This document shows positions 34,536-47,100 of a DNA stretch of 64,000 bases, in pieces. How positions within the stretch are numbered: position 1 is the first letter of the stretch; every line of letters begins with the position of its first letter. The stretch is from Sanderia malayensis (Eukaryota; Cnidaria; Scyphozoa; Semaeostomeae; Pelagiidae). Below the pieces are notes generated by a model. That model was given only the letters and a program-made list of their open reading frames with translations, made no database searches and was not told where the DNA came from. The position numbers were made by a program, and so were the translations under genes. Location: NCBI GenBank assembly GCA_013076295.1, contig RQOL01000876.1, positions 5,456,001 through 5,520,000 of the forward strand, read 5' to 3'.

Positions 34536-34654
34536 TGAATAAGTTGGCAAAAAATCCTAGTGGTCAAAAGAACAGTCCTGCGCAGTGCCTATACAATGCC
34601 ACTGCGCATGCTGACCACCTTTCTCCTCCGCATGACGTAATTCTAACTCTAACC

Positions 34655-35346
34655 TGCACCCCTTTGTTTCATCTATTCTCTAAACTGAAGGTTACACCTC
34701 TAATTCGCCTTCTAACACTACTGTCAGCTCTCTCTTCATACATTTCTACTACACAAAGTCCCCGCCATCTCTTATCAATAGGACGGCAAATGAAGCTCAC
34801 CAAATCACGAAGTTTCTCGTACAAACTTGGTGTTAAGTGGCTGGCCATGGAGTTGTTGTGCTTTTCCAAATCTGGAAAGTCGTTAGTTGCCGGCAATTCG
34901 GCCTCTTTGCTGTTTGCATCTTCTTCTTTGAGCCTCGACTCAACAATCTTTACGTGTTCACTTAAGTCACCGACAATGCTATCTTCTCTTTCTCTTCCAA
35001 ACTTTCCTTCGTCGTTTGAAACAGCTCCATGTATATTAGTTTCTTATTCTTGTCCGAGTTTGACCTTTCAAGCAAGTCTGCAATTTCATCTCCACAGTTT
35101 GCCTCTCTTCCTTTATCGCGGCGAGCTTCTGCTCAATCAAAATTCTTTCATTTTAATGCCTTTGCTTTTCTATTGCATACTCTTCTACTGTTTCCAAACT
35201 ATCCAGCAACATTCTTAAAATTCCTGTCTTCCTTTCTTTTTCACCAACCAATGCCACCATATCTTGCAATTCTGAAGATTCATCGTTTGAAACATTTCCA
35301 TGTACTTTTGCTTTTCATTCCCACCTGATTTTGACCTTTAAAGCAA
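34655..35346 (-). pseudogene. Copy A: broken coiled-coil sequence joined to creatine kinase exon 1
   Basis: Reading the minus strand, a Lys/Glu-rich coiled-coil stretch (LIYMELFQTTKESLEEKE) is followed by a creatine-kinase-like block, DFPDLEKHNNSMASHLTPS then LYEKLRDL, ending at the original exon's splice donor (GTGAGT) and some 100 bp of its intron. An internal stop, frame changes and an internal deletion of roughly 270 bp relative to copy B show it is not functional. It is the left arm of an inverted duplication centred near 35360. Confidence 0.75.
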
Positions 35347-35372
35347 CAAGCTTCCCTCCATTTGGCTTGCTT

Positions 35373-36312
35373 GAAAGGTCAAAATCAGACAGGAATGAGA
35401 AACTAATTTACATGGAGTTGCTTCAAACAACGAAGGAAAGTTTGGAAGAGAAGAAAAGGGTTGTCAGTGACTTAAACGAAGATGTGAAGATTGTAGAATT
35501 GATGCTGAAAGAAGCAGTTGCAAAAAGCAAAGAAAAAACAGTAATGTTGAAGGAAGAATTGAATAAAAAGGAAGAATATATTGAGAAGATGATGAATGTC
35601 ATCAGCATTCTTGAAGCAGCCCAGAAAGCAAGTGTCAGTGTCGAAGAAATGGATGCATACAAAGGTCTTGGTGATAGAAAATCTTCAGAATTGCAAGATA
35701 TGGTGGCATTGGTTGCTGACAAAGAAGAGCTGGTGGAAAGTTTAAAGATGAAGGTTGATAGTTTGGAAACAAGCAATCGCGAGTGTAAGAAAGAGTATGC
35801 TATAGAGAAGCGAAGGTACGAAATTGAAAGAAGTTTAATGGAGCAGAAGCTCGCCACGATAAAGGAAGAGAAGCAAACTCTCGAGCTGAAATTTGCAGAA
35901 TTGCTTGAAAGGTCAAACTTGGACAAGAATAAGAAATTACATGGAGCTGTTTCAAACGACGAGGGAAAGTTCGGAAGAGAAAAATAGCATTGTCGGTGAA
36001 GTGAACACGTAAAGATTGTTGAGTGTTGAGTCGAGGTTCAAAGAAGAAGATGCAAACAGCAAGGAGGCCAAATTGCCGGCATCTAACGACTTTCCTGATT
36101 TGAAAAAACACAACAATTCCATGGCCAGCCACTTAACACCAAGTCTGTACGAGAAACTTCGTGACTTAGTGAGTTTCATTTGCCGTCCTATTGATAAGGG
36201 ATGGCGGGGACTTTGTGTAGTAGAAATGTATGAAGAACTGACAGTAGTGTTAGAATGTTACTTAGAGGTGTAAACGTCAGCTAGAAAATAGATGCAACAA
36301 AGGGGTGCATGC
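35373..36312 (+). pseudogene. Copy B: coiled-coil frame joined to creatine kinase exon 1, inverted partner of A
   Basis: The plus strand carries an open coiled-coil frame of about 200 codons (to 35987) with heptad-like Lys/Glu/Leu composition and an internal repeat: LLERSKSDRNEKL near the start and LLERSNLDKNKKL near the end. A net 5-nt loss after that point, relative to copy A, shifts the frame to a stop. The DNA then continues with [20 protein letters not shown] and HLTPSLYEKLRDL, a copy of creatine kinase exon 1 with its donor and intron start (to about 36300). The coiled-coil family itself is not recognised. An intact upstream half could still be transcribed. Confidence 0.7.
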
Positions 36313-37110
36313 AGCTTGGTCTGATAGCATGAATGAATAATCAGCATTATTCGTTAGTATAATCACCCTCGTTTCTACAATCTTTACATGTTTACTTACA
36401 TCACTGACAATGCTATTTTTCTCTTCCGAACTTTCCCTCGTCGTTTGAAACAGCTCCATGTACATTAGTTTCTCATTCTTGTCCAAGTTTGACCTTTCAA
36501 GCAATTCTGCAAATTGCAGCTCCAGAGTTTGCTTCTCTTCCTTTATCGTGGCGAGCTTTCGCTTCATCGAGCTTCCTTCCAGTTGATACTTCTGCCTTTC
36601 TTCTGCATATTCTATTTTCCATTCTCGATAGTTTGTTTCCTCGATAGTTTGTTTTCATCAGCATCTTTAAATTTTCCGCCGTCTTTTCTTTTTTAGCAGC
36701 CAATGCCACCATCTCATCAACGCGATCTTTGTATGCATCCATTCCAACGATACTGATAGTTAACAAATCTTTCTTTATTAACGCCTTCTTCTTCTGCCAC
36801 CATTTTCTTTTAGCCAAAGAAGATTCCTTCATTTTGCCTGAACTAGATGTTGCACATGATCTGTTTGCTTCCTTCATTTCCTTCAACGTCTCAAGATGTT
36901 TCAACAATCGTTTAGATGGCTTCGCATTTCCACCAGTGATTTCCACCACTGCTCATTTCAGCCGCATCCTCATCCTGATCTTTCTTCTTCTTTGCCAAAA
37001 TCTCCATAACATCTTGCCTATCAAATTAATAATGTATGTTCTTGAAGATTGCGTCGGCTTAGCAACATCATTTGGTTTTACTTGTACTTCTTGTGCATCG
37101 TGCCGCTAAA
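36277..37110 (-). pseudogene. Copy C: further coiled-coil repeat copy, no creatine kinase exon
   Basis: On the minus strand, frames around 36950-36500 and 36567-36380 encode the same repeat (MDAYKDRVDEMVALAAKK; LERSNLDKNEKLMYMELFQT; SVSK-like end). The reading frame must change at about 36500, and stops occur upstream around 36960-37080. The word GATGCAACAAAGGGGTGCA is shared with the end of copy B. The creatine kinase block is absent here, so C and B abut tail to tail. Confidence 0.6.
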
Positions 37111-38214
37111 CTTCCAAAACTTCAAATCTTTCCATGAATAAACAACAATATTGCAAGCCCATTTAAATCAACTCTGATAGCTTTCAAAACTAAACAAGGT
37201 TTGAGCTCGTCAGTATTTGAGTTTGGAATCAAGTATTGATTAATTAGTACGTCACAATCAAAATCTGAACCATGGATACGGATGTCTTTTCCGAAATTAA
37301 CCAAAATATGCGCAATAAAATGAACATTGCACTAAAGATGGTATATAAAGCTCAAAAGGAGTATATAGCTAATAAAAACAGTTGCTTTTTACTCTCTTTT
37401 CGCAATTTGAATTCGAATCTCCGCAAGCTAATAACTTACAAATTTTATTGGTGGTGGTGAGGTAAACATTAAATCCAAAGAGCGCGTGCGCATGGCTAAC
37501 TTTTTCGAGCAAGCTGTTCAAACATTTCCGACTGGGCGATTATGCTCAACAATACCTCAACAAGACAATACAATATAAATGTCGAGTGAATCCACTCGTA
37601 TCATTTAAACATCTTTAAACTTCGCTCGACTGCTCTCAACATTCACTCCTATGTGGAACAGTCTGTTGCCCCTTTGTGTTCACTCAATTTGAAAGGTTGG
37701 TCAAATAATCATAAAGGTTACCAAATTGTTCACACTGTTCGGCTATATCCCGCGAGTTTTTGTCATTTACATATCACTTTCAGGCGATAAAAAGTTGCTA
37801 TAAGTAAAATATTATTTATAGCGTTGTTGAATATACCAAGCTCGGAGGTGCAAAAGACGCCCGAAAACGTTTTAGACCGGGTTGTGGTTGAGCTCAAAGA
37901 AATTCCAATGCTTATTTTCAACATTTCAAGTAGCTATACCTGCAGGCACTTTGAAAAGTGACAAAGAGCGGATATCTGGCTTTAAAGGGGTAAAGTCAAA
38001 AGTGAGACTTGGCGCATTTTTACCATTTGCCTCTGACAAGGCAAAAACTTAAATTTTACTTCTTTTTAAATGTGCTAGAAGTCACAGAAATTTAAAGTAT
38101 GTATTAAAAAACTAATACATAATTAAATACTTATTCATGTGGTCGAATAAACAGTGGCTTGATACATCTACAAACGTTGCCTTTGAAAAGCTACAAACTA
38201 GAGTTTCACATAGC
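37111..38214. other. Gene-free spacer
   Basis: No gene or convincing repeat. From about 38150, words like ACAGTGGCTTGA...ATCTACAAA foreshadow the duplicated segment that follows, suggesting an internal short-period repetition of that family. Confidence 0.5.
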
Positions 38215-39205
38215 TACAAATAGTGGTCCCAGTGGCAAACACTGCCTGCAATAGCTATGACTCAAATTGTAGGCTCAATATAGCTTTCAACATTTTCTTA
38301 AAATAACTGGAAACATTGGTTGAGATACCAAGTCTAAATATACTTACACAAATTGACTGCAAATATATGCAAAATTGCCTTAAGAGTGAAAGTGAAAGGA
38401 TCTATGTAGCTGCATACAGTGGCTTGAAATATCTGCAAATACTAGCTGAAATAATTAAAAACTTATGTCTAACGTGGTTGTGTGGTTGTGCTTCCTGTAC
38501 AGCAAACATTTGTGTAAATAGCTAATGTTATAGCTCAAGTAAATAATGTTTTAAAGAGATTCAGTAAAAACTTACCATAAAACCTCTGAATCTGTTTCTT
38601 TTCATCAAGTATTAACAATGGGAAATCTCCACGTAGGCTGGAAATGAACATCACATAATAACAACATATTTATCTTTGTATTGCAAAAGACATGTATACA
38701 TTGATTCCTTTATGAGAAAATGCTGGTACAAATAAACAATGGAAAAAACAATGTGCAGAAAAATTTTAAAAATAAAAAGAAGACTTGCTTTTGAAAGTCA
38801 TTGCCATTTTAGTCACTTCGCATTGTTGCATCAGAATCATCTTTCATGAAACCTGAAAATGGCCCAAGAGACATATATATATGCCACACCCAAAAGAAAC
38901 ACCTATTCGCAGAAAATATAATTTTTTCCATCTGACAAGAAAACCCTGGCCCAAATGACAACACCTAAGTAGTCACGTCACGTCTTGGTCACTCATATCT
39001 TATCAATTTTGAAACGACATCAAGCTTTCTCCACAATGGAAGCAGATTATAATTTTGGAAACTCGGGTAGGGTACAGTATGTATTGCTGAACCTGAAGCA
39101 CATAAAGCTACTACAAATGTAATGGAAAATATGGATACTTACAACGTCCAAAAGTTGCAAATAAATTTCCAAAATGCAATGCATCTCTTCCATTCAACTA
39201 AAATG
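38215..39205. repeat. Low-copy duplicated segment, copy 2 (empty site of the hAT element)
   Basis: Partner of 32820-34535. The uninterrupted AGGATCTATGTAGCTGCAT at 38397-38415 is the pre-insertion site of the element at 33032. The conserved splice-bounded minus-strand segment reads LRGDFPLLILDEKKQIQRFY here and is open in the same frame as in copy 1. Confidence 0.7.
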
Positions 39206-39826
39206 TTGTTCATGACTGTGGGGCATTTGTCGCACTCGCAGTATGCATCGGAAGGTACTATTCAATTCAATGTTACCACATGTGAAACAGTGCAGCTCGA
39301 TGAGTGCATTTCACGGAATCGACAACTATGAAAATGGACCTCGGGATCAGGGAACCATGGGAATAGGGAATTCAAAACTGCGGAATTCTCAGGTATAAAA
39401 TGCGGACACGGAATTTCAATCAAAAATATTAAAAAGTTCAGCTTGAGGAGATGCTGAAAAGAAACAAAATACAAAATATTCTATTTCACATCAGGATGTC
39501 ATTAAACAAAGGGTAACTTCTACACTGAAAAAGTCCAAGAGACAAGACTCCTTAATTAACAATGTTATAGTTTCTTCTCTGTAACAATCGGCATCCAAAT
39601 TCTGTCATCACTTTTTAATACATGTATAATCTTGACATTCAAGCAAACTTTAATGTGGTTGCAGCGATAAAGCACGCAACATGACACTAGAAATTTATTA
39701 AATATCTCCAAGCAATTTTGTAGCAGTATACGAAATGATAGAAAGTCAATTTGTATCGATCACATCTATTTATACACATATTTTTACACACAAAGTACAT
39801 TACATTTTTATTTTCAGCCGGGCTCA

Positions 39827-40908
39827 GCAATACACAAACACAAACACAAAACACAGACAACTTAGGTCCCTAGTATGATATCGATAAATATATTTTGTAA
39901 TTGAAAATTGATCCAGTCAATTGGATTTGCTTGTCACAACTGACGTGCCAAATGGTTTGATAAACCAAGAAAAACAAGATGAGAGAAAGATCAAATGGTG
40001 CAGTAGCCATTGCTAATTGAAGTTCGGCGACTTCAATAGCATTTGAATTAACATTTTATGTTTTTAAATGGATTCAGGCGAGAAGGGAAGCAAAGTGCAA
40101 GACCCACACAAAGTCAAACACTGACTCAAACAATAGGATTTCAGCTGTCTTCGCACTGGCATTTTAATTATTTAGAGGGACGGTAGAATAGCGTAAAAAT
40201 AAAAGGGACTAAAGGCATTATGAGTGTGAAAACAGTAAGTTCAAGGAGAGTTTGGACCTAGATTTAAATCCACTACGGACATGACAAGACCAGTGCTATC
40301 CACACTGTAAAGTCAAATTGTCCCAGGAACCCCAAGGCTCAAACGAGAGCATCTAAGCCAATACAGGCTTTAAGACACCAGCCAACCCCAGCCCAAAGCG
40401 GATAAAGCCCAGATGTACAAGCCCTACAAAGATTCATTGAAGAATTACGTCAGCAATGCTGAGATAGTCGAAAACTACACATTGCCAAGGAGTCATCCCC
40501 TGAACTCAACTTAAAGCAATGCACAGTTAACGACAACCAGCCGTACCTCCGTAATTATTCAAATAGTCGCAGAGTTGAGAAAAGCACGAAAAATGGTGTT
40601 TAGTTATTAGAGTAGAGTTAGTAACTAACATGCCTAGCACGAAAAACGACAACTAAAATGCTATCCTTTTCACAAATAATGGTCCCATTATTACTCTTGC
40701 ATTTGCTTCCCTTCTAGTTATTTTTGGTGTTTTCTTCTATATAAACTTTTTTTGGATTTTCTTCTATATTAAATTTTTTTGGATTTTCTTCTATATTAAA
40801 TTTTTTTGAGTTTTCTTCTATATTAAATTTTTTTGTTTTTTTATCAATTTTCAAACACAAACACAAGACAAACAAACTCACATTACATTACAAATTGCTG
40901 AGCCCGGC
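39827..40908. repeat. Inverted-repeat-bounded segment at the creatine kinase 3' end
   Basis: GCCGGGCTCAGCAAT at 39827-39841 is exactly inverted at 40894-40908, only 14 bp beyond the creatine kinase stop. Inside each boundary lies a CAAACACAAACACA tract in direct orientation. The interior is AT-rich without coding. It could be a non-autonomous element inserted in the 3' UTR, or a long-range stem in the transcript. Confidence 0.5.
40728..40836 (+). repeat. 27-bp tandem repeat, about four copies
   Basis: Unit GGATTTTCTTCTATATTAAA plus seven T residues, repeated three times almost perfectly with a fourth partial copy upstream. It lies in the 3' flank of the creatine kinase gene. Confidence 0.9.
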
Positions 40909-40922
40909 ATGCTGCATTGTTC

Positions 40923-43185
40923 TTACTGGAGATTCTTAGGAAGAAGATGCTCAATCGTCTCCCCTTTCTCCAGGTTCTTCTCCAAATCGACTAAAGTGTT
41001 GACACCGTCGATTACTTTCTGAACAAGTTGGACCTGAGAAAGACACAAATAGTTACGGAATGTTGCCGAGCCAAAAATTACACCTATGTGAAAGAATTAG
41101 AGAGAGGGCTAGAACCTTGCAAATCTTTTAACTCACAAAACAATGCATGAAAGAGAAGGAAAATATGGATAAATAAATAAAGAAGAAACATTTGACTACT
41201 TACTTCTGAGAATCCAAGGCGATCCAAGTTGGAGATGTCAAAGGTACCACCAACTGCAGCGGTATCGACACCACCTAATAACAAAAAACAAAACAAAACA
41301 AATATAGATATAGATATAGTATATAGTACTACATTGTATGAATAAATCATTGATCAAAATATCTTCAACGTTAGCTTACCGGTTCCTCTCTTTTGCAGAC
41401 GCAAATGTTCGAGGAGGCTGCCAAATTTCTTGTGCTAAAACAAATGAACAGACAAGAAATATTAATTGTAAAATATGCAAAAAGCAACCTCACCATATTT
41501 TCTGTCTTTCTGTTGCACTCCCTCTACACTTCATACCCCGACCTCCATCCACTTAAACTCACAGAAAACCCTAATATTAAGTAACAACGTTACCTTGGCG
41601 AGATGAGGCAGCTTGACGTGAACACCGGCCCTAAGTCCAGTGCCGAGGTTCGATGGACAGGTGAGGATGTAGCCAAGATGTTTGGACCACATGAATCCCT
41701 CTCCCTCTTTCTTGATGTTGTCTTCGACCTTCTTCAAACCGTCGCAGAATCTCTCGAAGACACGCTTCATGTTGCCACCCTTTTCCATGGAAATGACACG
41801 GGTGTGGTCCTCCTCGTTGACCCAGACAAGGAAGTTCTTCTTGTCGTTGTGCCAGATGCCGCGGGCATCGGGCCAGTCGCGGGCCATTCCAGCACATGTG
41901 AGCAAGGGAGACACGGGCTTGTCGAACAGGAAATGATCGTCAATCAATTGATTTTGCTCATGTTCTGTCATATCCTTCAGTGGATAATACTTTCCACTCA
42001 TTTCGCCTGCATGCAACAAAGAGACATGACAAGAAGGCCACAACTCCCAAATAGGAAATAAAGCCCATAAATATTCGCAGCAAGTGGACCTGTAACGTAC
42101 CGGTTAATTTGTCAAGCGCATTCTTGACTACACGTTCCACCTCTCTGCGTTCGGCTCTGGTGCAGTGTGGGGGCAAGCTGTAGTTCTTGATGGATCGGCC
42201 AGTGCGACAACGCGATGAAAGCACATAGTTCTCATCAAAGTTGCCTCCTTTGATCTTGGAGGCATCCAAGTCGGTGACATGGATGTCGGTCTTCTTGAAC
42301 CCGTTGTGTCTCTCCTGGATAATCGGGTCCATGAGCTCGCTGAACACTTGGTAACTTTCCTCATCGCCAGCAACGATGCCAACGGTAGTGATGAATGGAT
42401 GGCCAGGATTGTCCACTCCGGTTTGGATGGCTTGATCAAGGGTGTAGCCAGATGCTGTTTCCTATATATACAAAGTAATATTTCCATCTCCATCTACTAT
42501 TAACCTCAACTACTTCTCTCTAATGTTGTACCATTGTACCTGCTTACTAATCTGTCTCTTAATGGTCTACCCCTTACGTTATGCCCTATCACCCCTGTCA
42601 TTGACTCTTCTATTCTAAAATGCACCCTCATAGCCAACTCTAAAATTTGTCTTCCCTTGATTTCTAATGTCTGTCTCTAATCAAGCTGCACCCTTTCTCT
42701 ATACCTTCACCCTTTCTAATATGAGTGTCTAGCCCTGGTCCCTTATTTCTCCCGTCCAATGCTTTCATGTTGTCAGATCGAGTTGCACCTCTCCACTTTT
42801 TAAAACTGAAGTTTCTACCCCTTCGTCACATTCTAACATTTCTATGTCAGTTATCTATTACAGTATACTCATCACACATGCAATGTTCAGCAAAAGTCCT
42901 CATCATCTGTTATCAATATGGCGACAAAATAAAACTCACCAAATTACGAAGCTTTTCATACAGATTTGGTGTTAGGTGACTGGCCATACAGTTGTTATGC
43001 TTTTTTAAGTCCGGAAAGTCACTAGATGCCGGGAATTTATCGTAAGCGGCGCGTCCATTGCCGCACTTTGTCTCACTTCCGAAAAACTTCGTTTTAACTT
43101 CGTAAGCAGTCACGGCCGCACCAAGAGATGCGGCAGCGGCCTTGAGCATCTTGCGTGATGCAAAGTTCTTCATAAACGATGCCAT
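40923..43185 (-). CDS. CKMT: Mitochondrial-type creatine kinase
   Basis: Transfers phosphate between ATP and creatine; the mitochondrial form sits in the intermembrane space. Exons 43185-42940, 42461-42101, 42006-41594, 41434-41380, 41274-41204 and 41033-40923 give 418 residues in phase. The basic, Ala-rich N-terminus ([20 protein letters not shown]) fits a mitochondrial targeting peptide. Diagnostic blocks: [65 protein letters not shown] and [13 protein letters not shown]. The catalytic Cys is in [17 protein letters not shown], and the C-terminal block is [19 protein letters not shown]. The conserved VRTGRSI motif reads [18 protein letters not shown] and [12 protein letters not shown] favour the mitochondrial over the cytosolic clade. 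The start is the ATG at 43185; an in-frame ATG at 43224 is an alternative. Copies of exon 1 occur at 34.7-36.3 kb. Confidence 0.96.
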
Positions 43186-44181
43186 CGTAGTACAGTGTGA
43201 TATAAACACGTGGTATGAGGTCACACAATAAAATATTTCAGAGAATATTCCTCAATACTTGAAGGTGTTCGATCTTCTTGACTTTACTTGAAAAATTTGT
43301 GAAAGCAATTGATACTTTTTCCTGCATATCGCCCTTACACGCACCGCATAAATTTTGACGTTAGAGCGACAAAATCGATTGATGTGACGCAAAATGTACG
43401 CCGAAGGTTTTGCTGCCGAAATCATGTGACGCAACGTAAGAATTTATTGTCATTATTACAGCTATCAAACCATATTTGTAAAGTACCAATAATTTGCCTA
43501 GGCCTATAAAATTACAATTTTTGTTCAAAAATACTAAAATACTTATTTATTTTCCGTTCAAAATCTCGTGAAGTTACGAATAGATTTCACCCAATTTTCT
43601 ATGCTTCTTTGGCCAACCATTACGTGAAAAATATTTCAATATAAATGGATCAATCAGATTTGGCATTGATTCGTTCAAAACTGGTTAAATTAAAAACGAA
43701 TCTTCCTTGCTTATCGCATTTTCATGGCATCAACTTTAACTTGGAAAGAAACACGCATGATGAATGATGTATACAGTTCAAAGTACATTATAATTTATGA
43801 CATTATCATCGTGTACATTATACCTTTATGAATATAGACCGAATATAGACCGTAAGAATATAGACCGTATTGAACTTTGTTAGTTCTTTGACGAATAGGG
43901 TATTGCTTTCTTAGAGCACTTTTTTATACAAAAAACGTGTAAACTATACTTCTGTTGTGCAGAATGATAATCTACAACTTCTACTCACGCGAAAATCATT
44001 TCATTCATGCATTACGAAATAAAACATAAACTGGAAGAACGAAATGAAGTGAGGATGGTCATAGGGGTGCCTGTGTTGCTTTCAGCAAAGGCACAGGTGA
44101 CGCATACAGGCATGTCACTCCCATAACTTTTGAGAATAACATTGCCTCGCTGTTTTTGTACAAGGAAAATGTGATTAACTT
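43186..44181. other. Intergenic: creatine kinase promoter and OTUD6B 3' flank
   Basis: No gene visible. A small tandem, GAATATAGACCG repeated three times, lies at about 43840-43870. Confidence 0.55.
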
Positions 44182-47100
44182 CTAATCTTTACCATCATCT
44201 TCTTTTTGCACAACTGAGTTATAATGTTCGCCAAGTCCATATGCATGACGGTGATATCTAGAAAAACAATAACAAAGTATCAACAATGTAAATGGATTCC
44301 CCAACGTCTGTGCTCGTGAAACTTTAAGAAAAGTATTGAAGAGTAAAGCCGAAAAAAGAGCAAATATTCAATAAATGTGTAAAACTAAACAATTAGTTAT
44401 TAGGTCTTTATGTAATAGCTTACGATATTCGAATAGTGTTGGAGTCATCGCTGAAATCCTCTCCGATTTTCAAAACTGGAGAATTTGCTTGAAATATCTC
44501 AACTGTAACCTTAAGTGCCTTCGATAAGGCTTGTATCTACAAAATAGAACGCAATTTGATTAGTAGAAAGGATGATAATGGTGAATGCCATTGAACCTTA
44601 CATCTGAAACCTCTCTTGCTCTCTATATCTCCATTTTTCTATACGTTCAATGACAAATTTACGCGCTTTCCCATCAAAACACAATACAAACAATCGCTAG
44701 CTACAACAAACTTGCGATCATTACATTTTGGAAGAATATTCAAGTAATAACAAAGCTGCCATGCAGAGATACTTCGAAGCTGGGGGTGGGCAACAGAACA
44801 CGCCCCCCTAATATTACAAAAAAGAACAAAAGTACTTTGTTTTTCATCAAAATGTGCCCTCTCTGCATCGGTGTCCCCAACTTTGAAATGATCCCAACGC
44901 CCCTCCCCCGGCCATGTCTGAATTCGAGCAACGCAAAGATGGTAATAACGATAGCGTCAAAGTTATCCATGACTATTGATATATTTACATTGATATAGCT
45001 ATCATTGATATATTCAGCCATACCGCGATGTTGCTACACTGAGGGGCTTACCTCAAGATGTCCTCCCCATGCATTTGTTCCTTCCAAATCTTCACAATAC
45101 TCGTAGAATTCGTCTGCAATTACATGTTTGCATATAATTATATGTTATGTGTGTGTCACGTGCGGAAACTATTTGTCGTTGGCTCAAAATAGTGTGTTAT
45201 TTTCAATGAAAAAATTTCACGAAAATATGAATGGCCTTCTGCTAAAGATAGATAGTGTATTAGTTAGCAGCTACAGATGCCTTTGCATGTCATTAAAGCG
45301 AGACAATAAACACCCGTATACAAAATCCAATAGATTAAGAACCTTCCAGGCCGATAATTCTACTGAAAACAATAACCTGTTGTATTGGAACCATAGATTG
45401 AATATGAAATTCCAAGTTCTTATACATGGCTGTTTACTTAAAGAGAGATCAGCAGAGATTAGCTACCTGACGTGTATGGCTCTCCAGTGCTTGCATGAAC
45501 CATGAACGGAAGGAATTCATCTTTACGATCTCGCATTTGACTTGCTGTCATCGACCTAAGTGTTTTCCAATCCAACTTGTAATATAATAGAACACACAAT
45601 AAGTACACATTGTTAATTGAAGGTATAACAAGACACAGCAAACAAACTAAAATACCAGGTAAAAAAGAATGACTCACTTGAGATTCCGAGTTTGCTAACT
45701 GATCAGCAATTGCATTATATAAACTAAAAGCAAAATAAAAAGAGTGAATGTTTAAGATATCAAACCTAAAAATATTGTAAGTAGATCTTTAAGGCACTTT
45801 ACTAACCAGTTTCCATCTGGAGGAATCTAAAAAAGAGAAATAATCATATAATTCATAGCAGTCTAACCAGTTTATAGTCTAACACATAACTAGATGTAAA
45901 CAGCGTTTAGGCGAGTGCTGCTCGGGTGTGTGTTACAATAGTGTTTGATGAGGCAGGGTTGAAGATAAAGAACAAATAGCAGGTATGTTCATATGAATTA
46001 ATTTAATTTAAAAAGATGAAGGAAGTAGCTACGACTGGGCTCTGGCTTGGCTGGCAGTGATGGGGGCGTTGCTGTTGACAACGCTGTTGTACGCGTCTTT
46101 CCATTGGCATAATAGATGGTAAAATAGCAAAAACAAAATAAAGTTCGAACTTAACTATGGAGACAAAGGAGAGCAAATGACATAAATACGCATGCGTATT
46201 GACTCACACCCACAATTAGAAAACCTGTGCACACAATTCCAGATAGTAATTCGACGTATCTATATATATTGGTGGCGAGTCACCAAGCAGATGTCACTGG
46301 ATATATACGAACAGATCGGCACTGTTGGCCTCGTCACCCCGGTGTACCAACAGAGTTAGTAGTTGAGTACGATCGGTTGATGGTTTTTCGGCGTTTCTGC
46401 CGAAAAACTATCCTGAACGGAAAGACGAAAAGTCCCGGTACGCCGGGGATCTACTTTCTCTTGTAGATCCTCGGTGTACCAGGCCTCATTTAATTTCAAC
46501 TTCAACTCAACTTCAAGTGGAGCTCGGTGGAATCGATCCGTGACTCCATGCGTGGCAAGCGCAAGTGCCAACCACTTCGCCACAAGAGTTGAACTAACAA
46601 AAAAGCTAATACTAAATGATCCATTTTGGATTCCCACAAAAATTTATACAACCGGTATCAGTTTGTTTCGTGCAGAAAACATCTAGTTTAATAATTTGAT
46701 CAAATATCCGTAAAGAAATAAAATATTTCTCCGGAGGCATAAATTGTTAGACCAGCTGTTAACATTGTTAAAATGAGTGATGCTGTGATGTAAAACCAAT
46801 GATCAGGACTAAAGCATCCATGATTTGATTAAAACGATATGTTTTGAAATGAGTGCTTCAAAAAAATATGCAGAGGGGTGTTTAACGTGCTTGGAAGCCT
46901 AGATATCTATATTTGATGTGATTGAATGTTGTCATTTGTATTTGACATTTGTTATTGACATTTACGTTTCATAGCTGGATTTTGGAATTTCAGCAATTAA
47001 TAGATTTTAGCAAATTATTCTTAATCAAGAGAAGGTGTACGCTCAGTTTGAAAATCAAAGATAAAATTCAAATCTTTATTGATGTGACTTCACAATGAAC

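Noticed and set aside
34535..35328. Plus-strand frames of up to 227 codons, rich in Ser/Leu/Phe
   Set aside because: They are antisense shadows of the coiled-coil/creatine kinase copy A on the minus strand.
46529..46582. Possible true tRNA gene on the minus strand
   Set aside because: A and B boxes are present, but the acceptor stem does not pair and the sequence continues into a SINE body.
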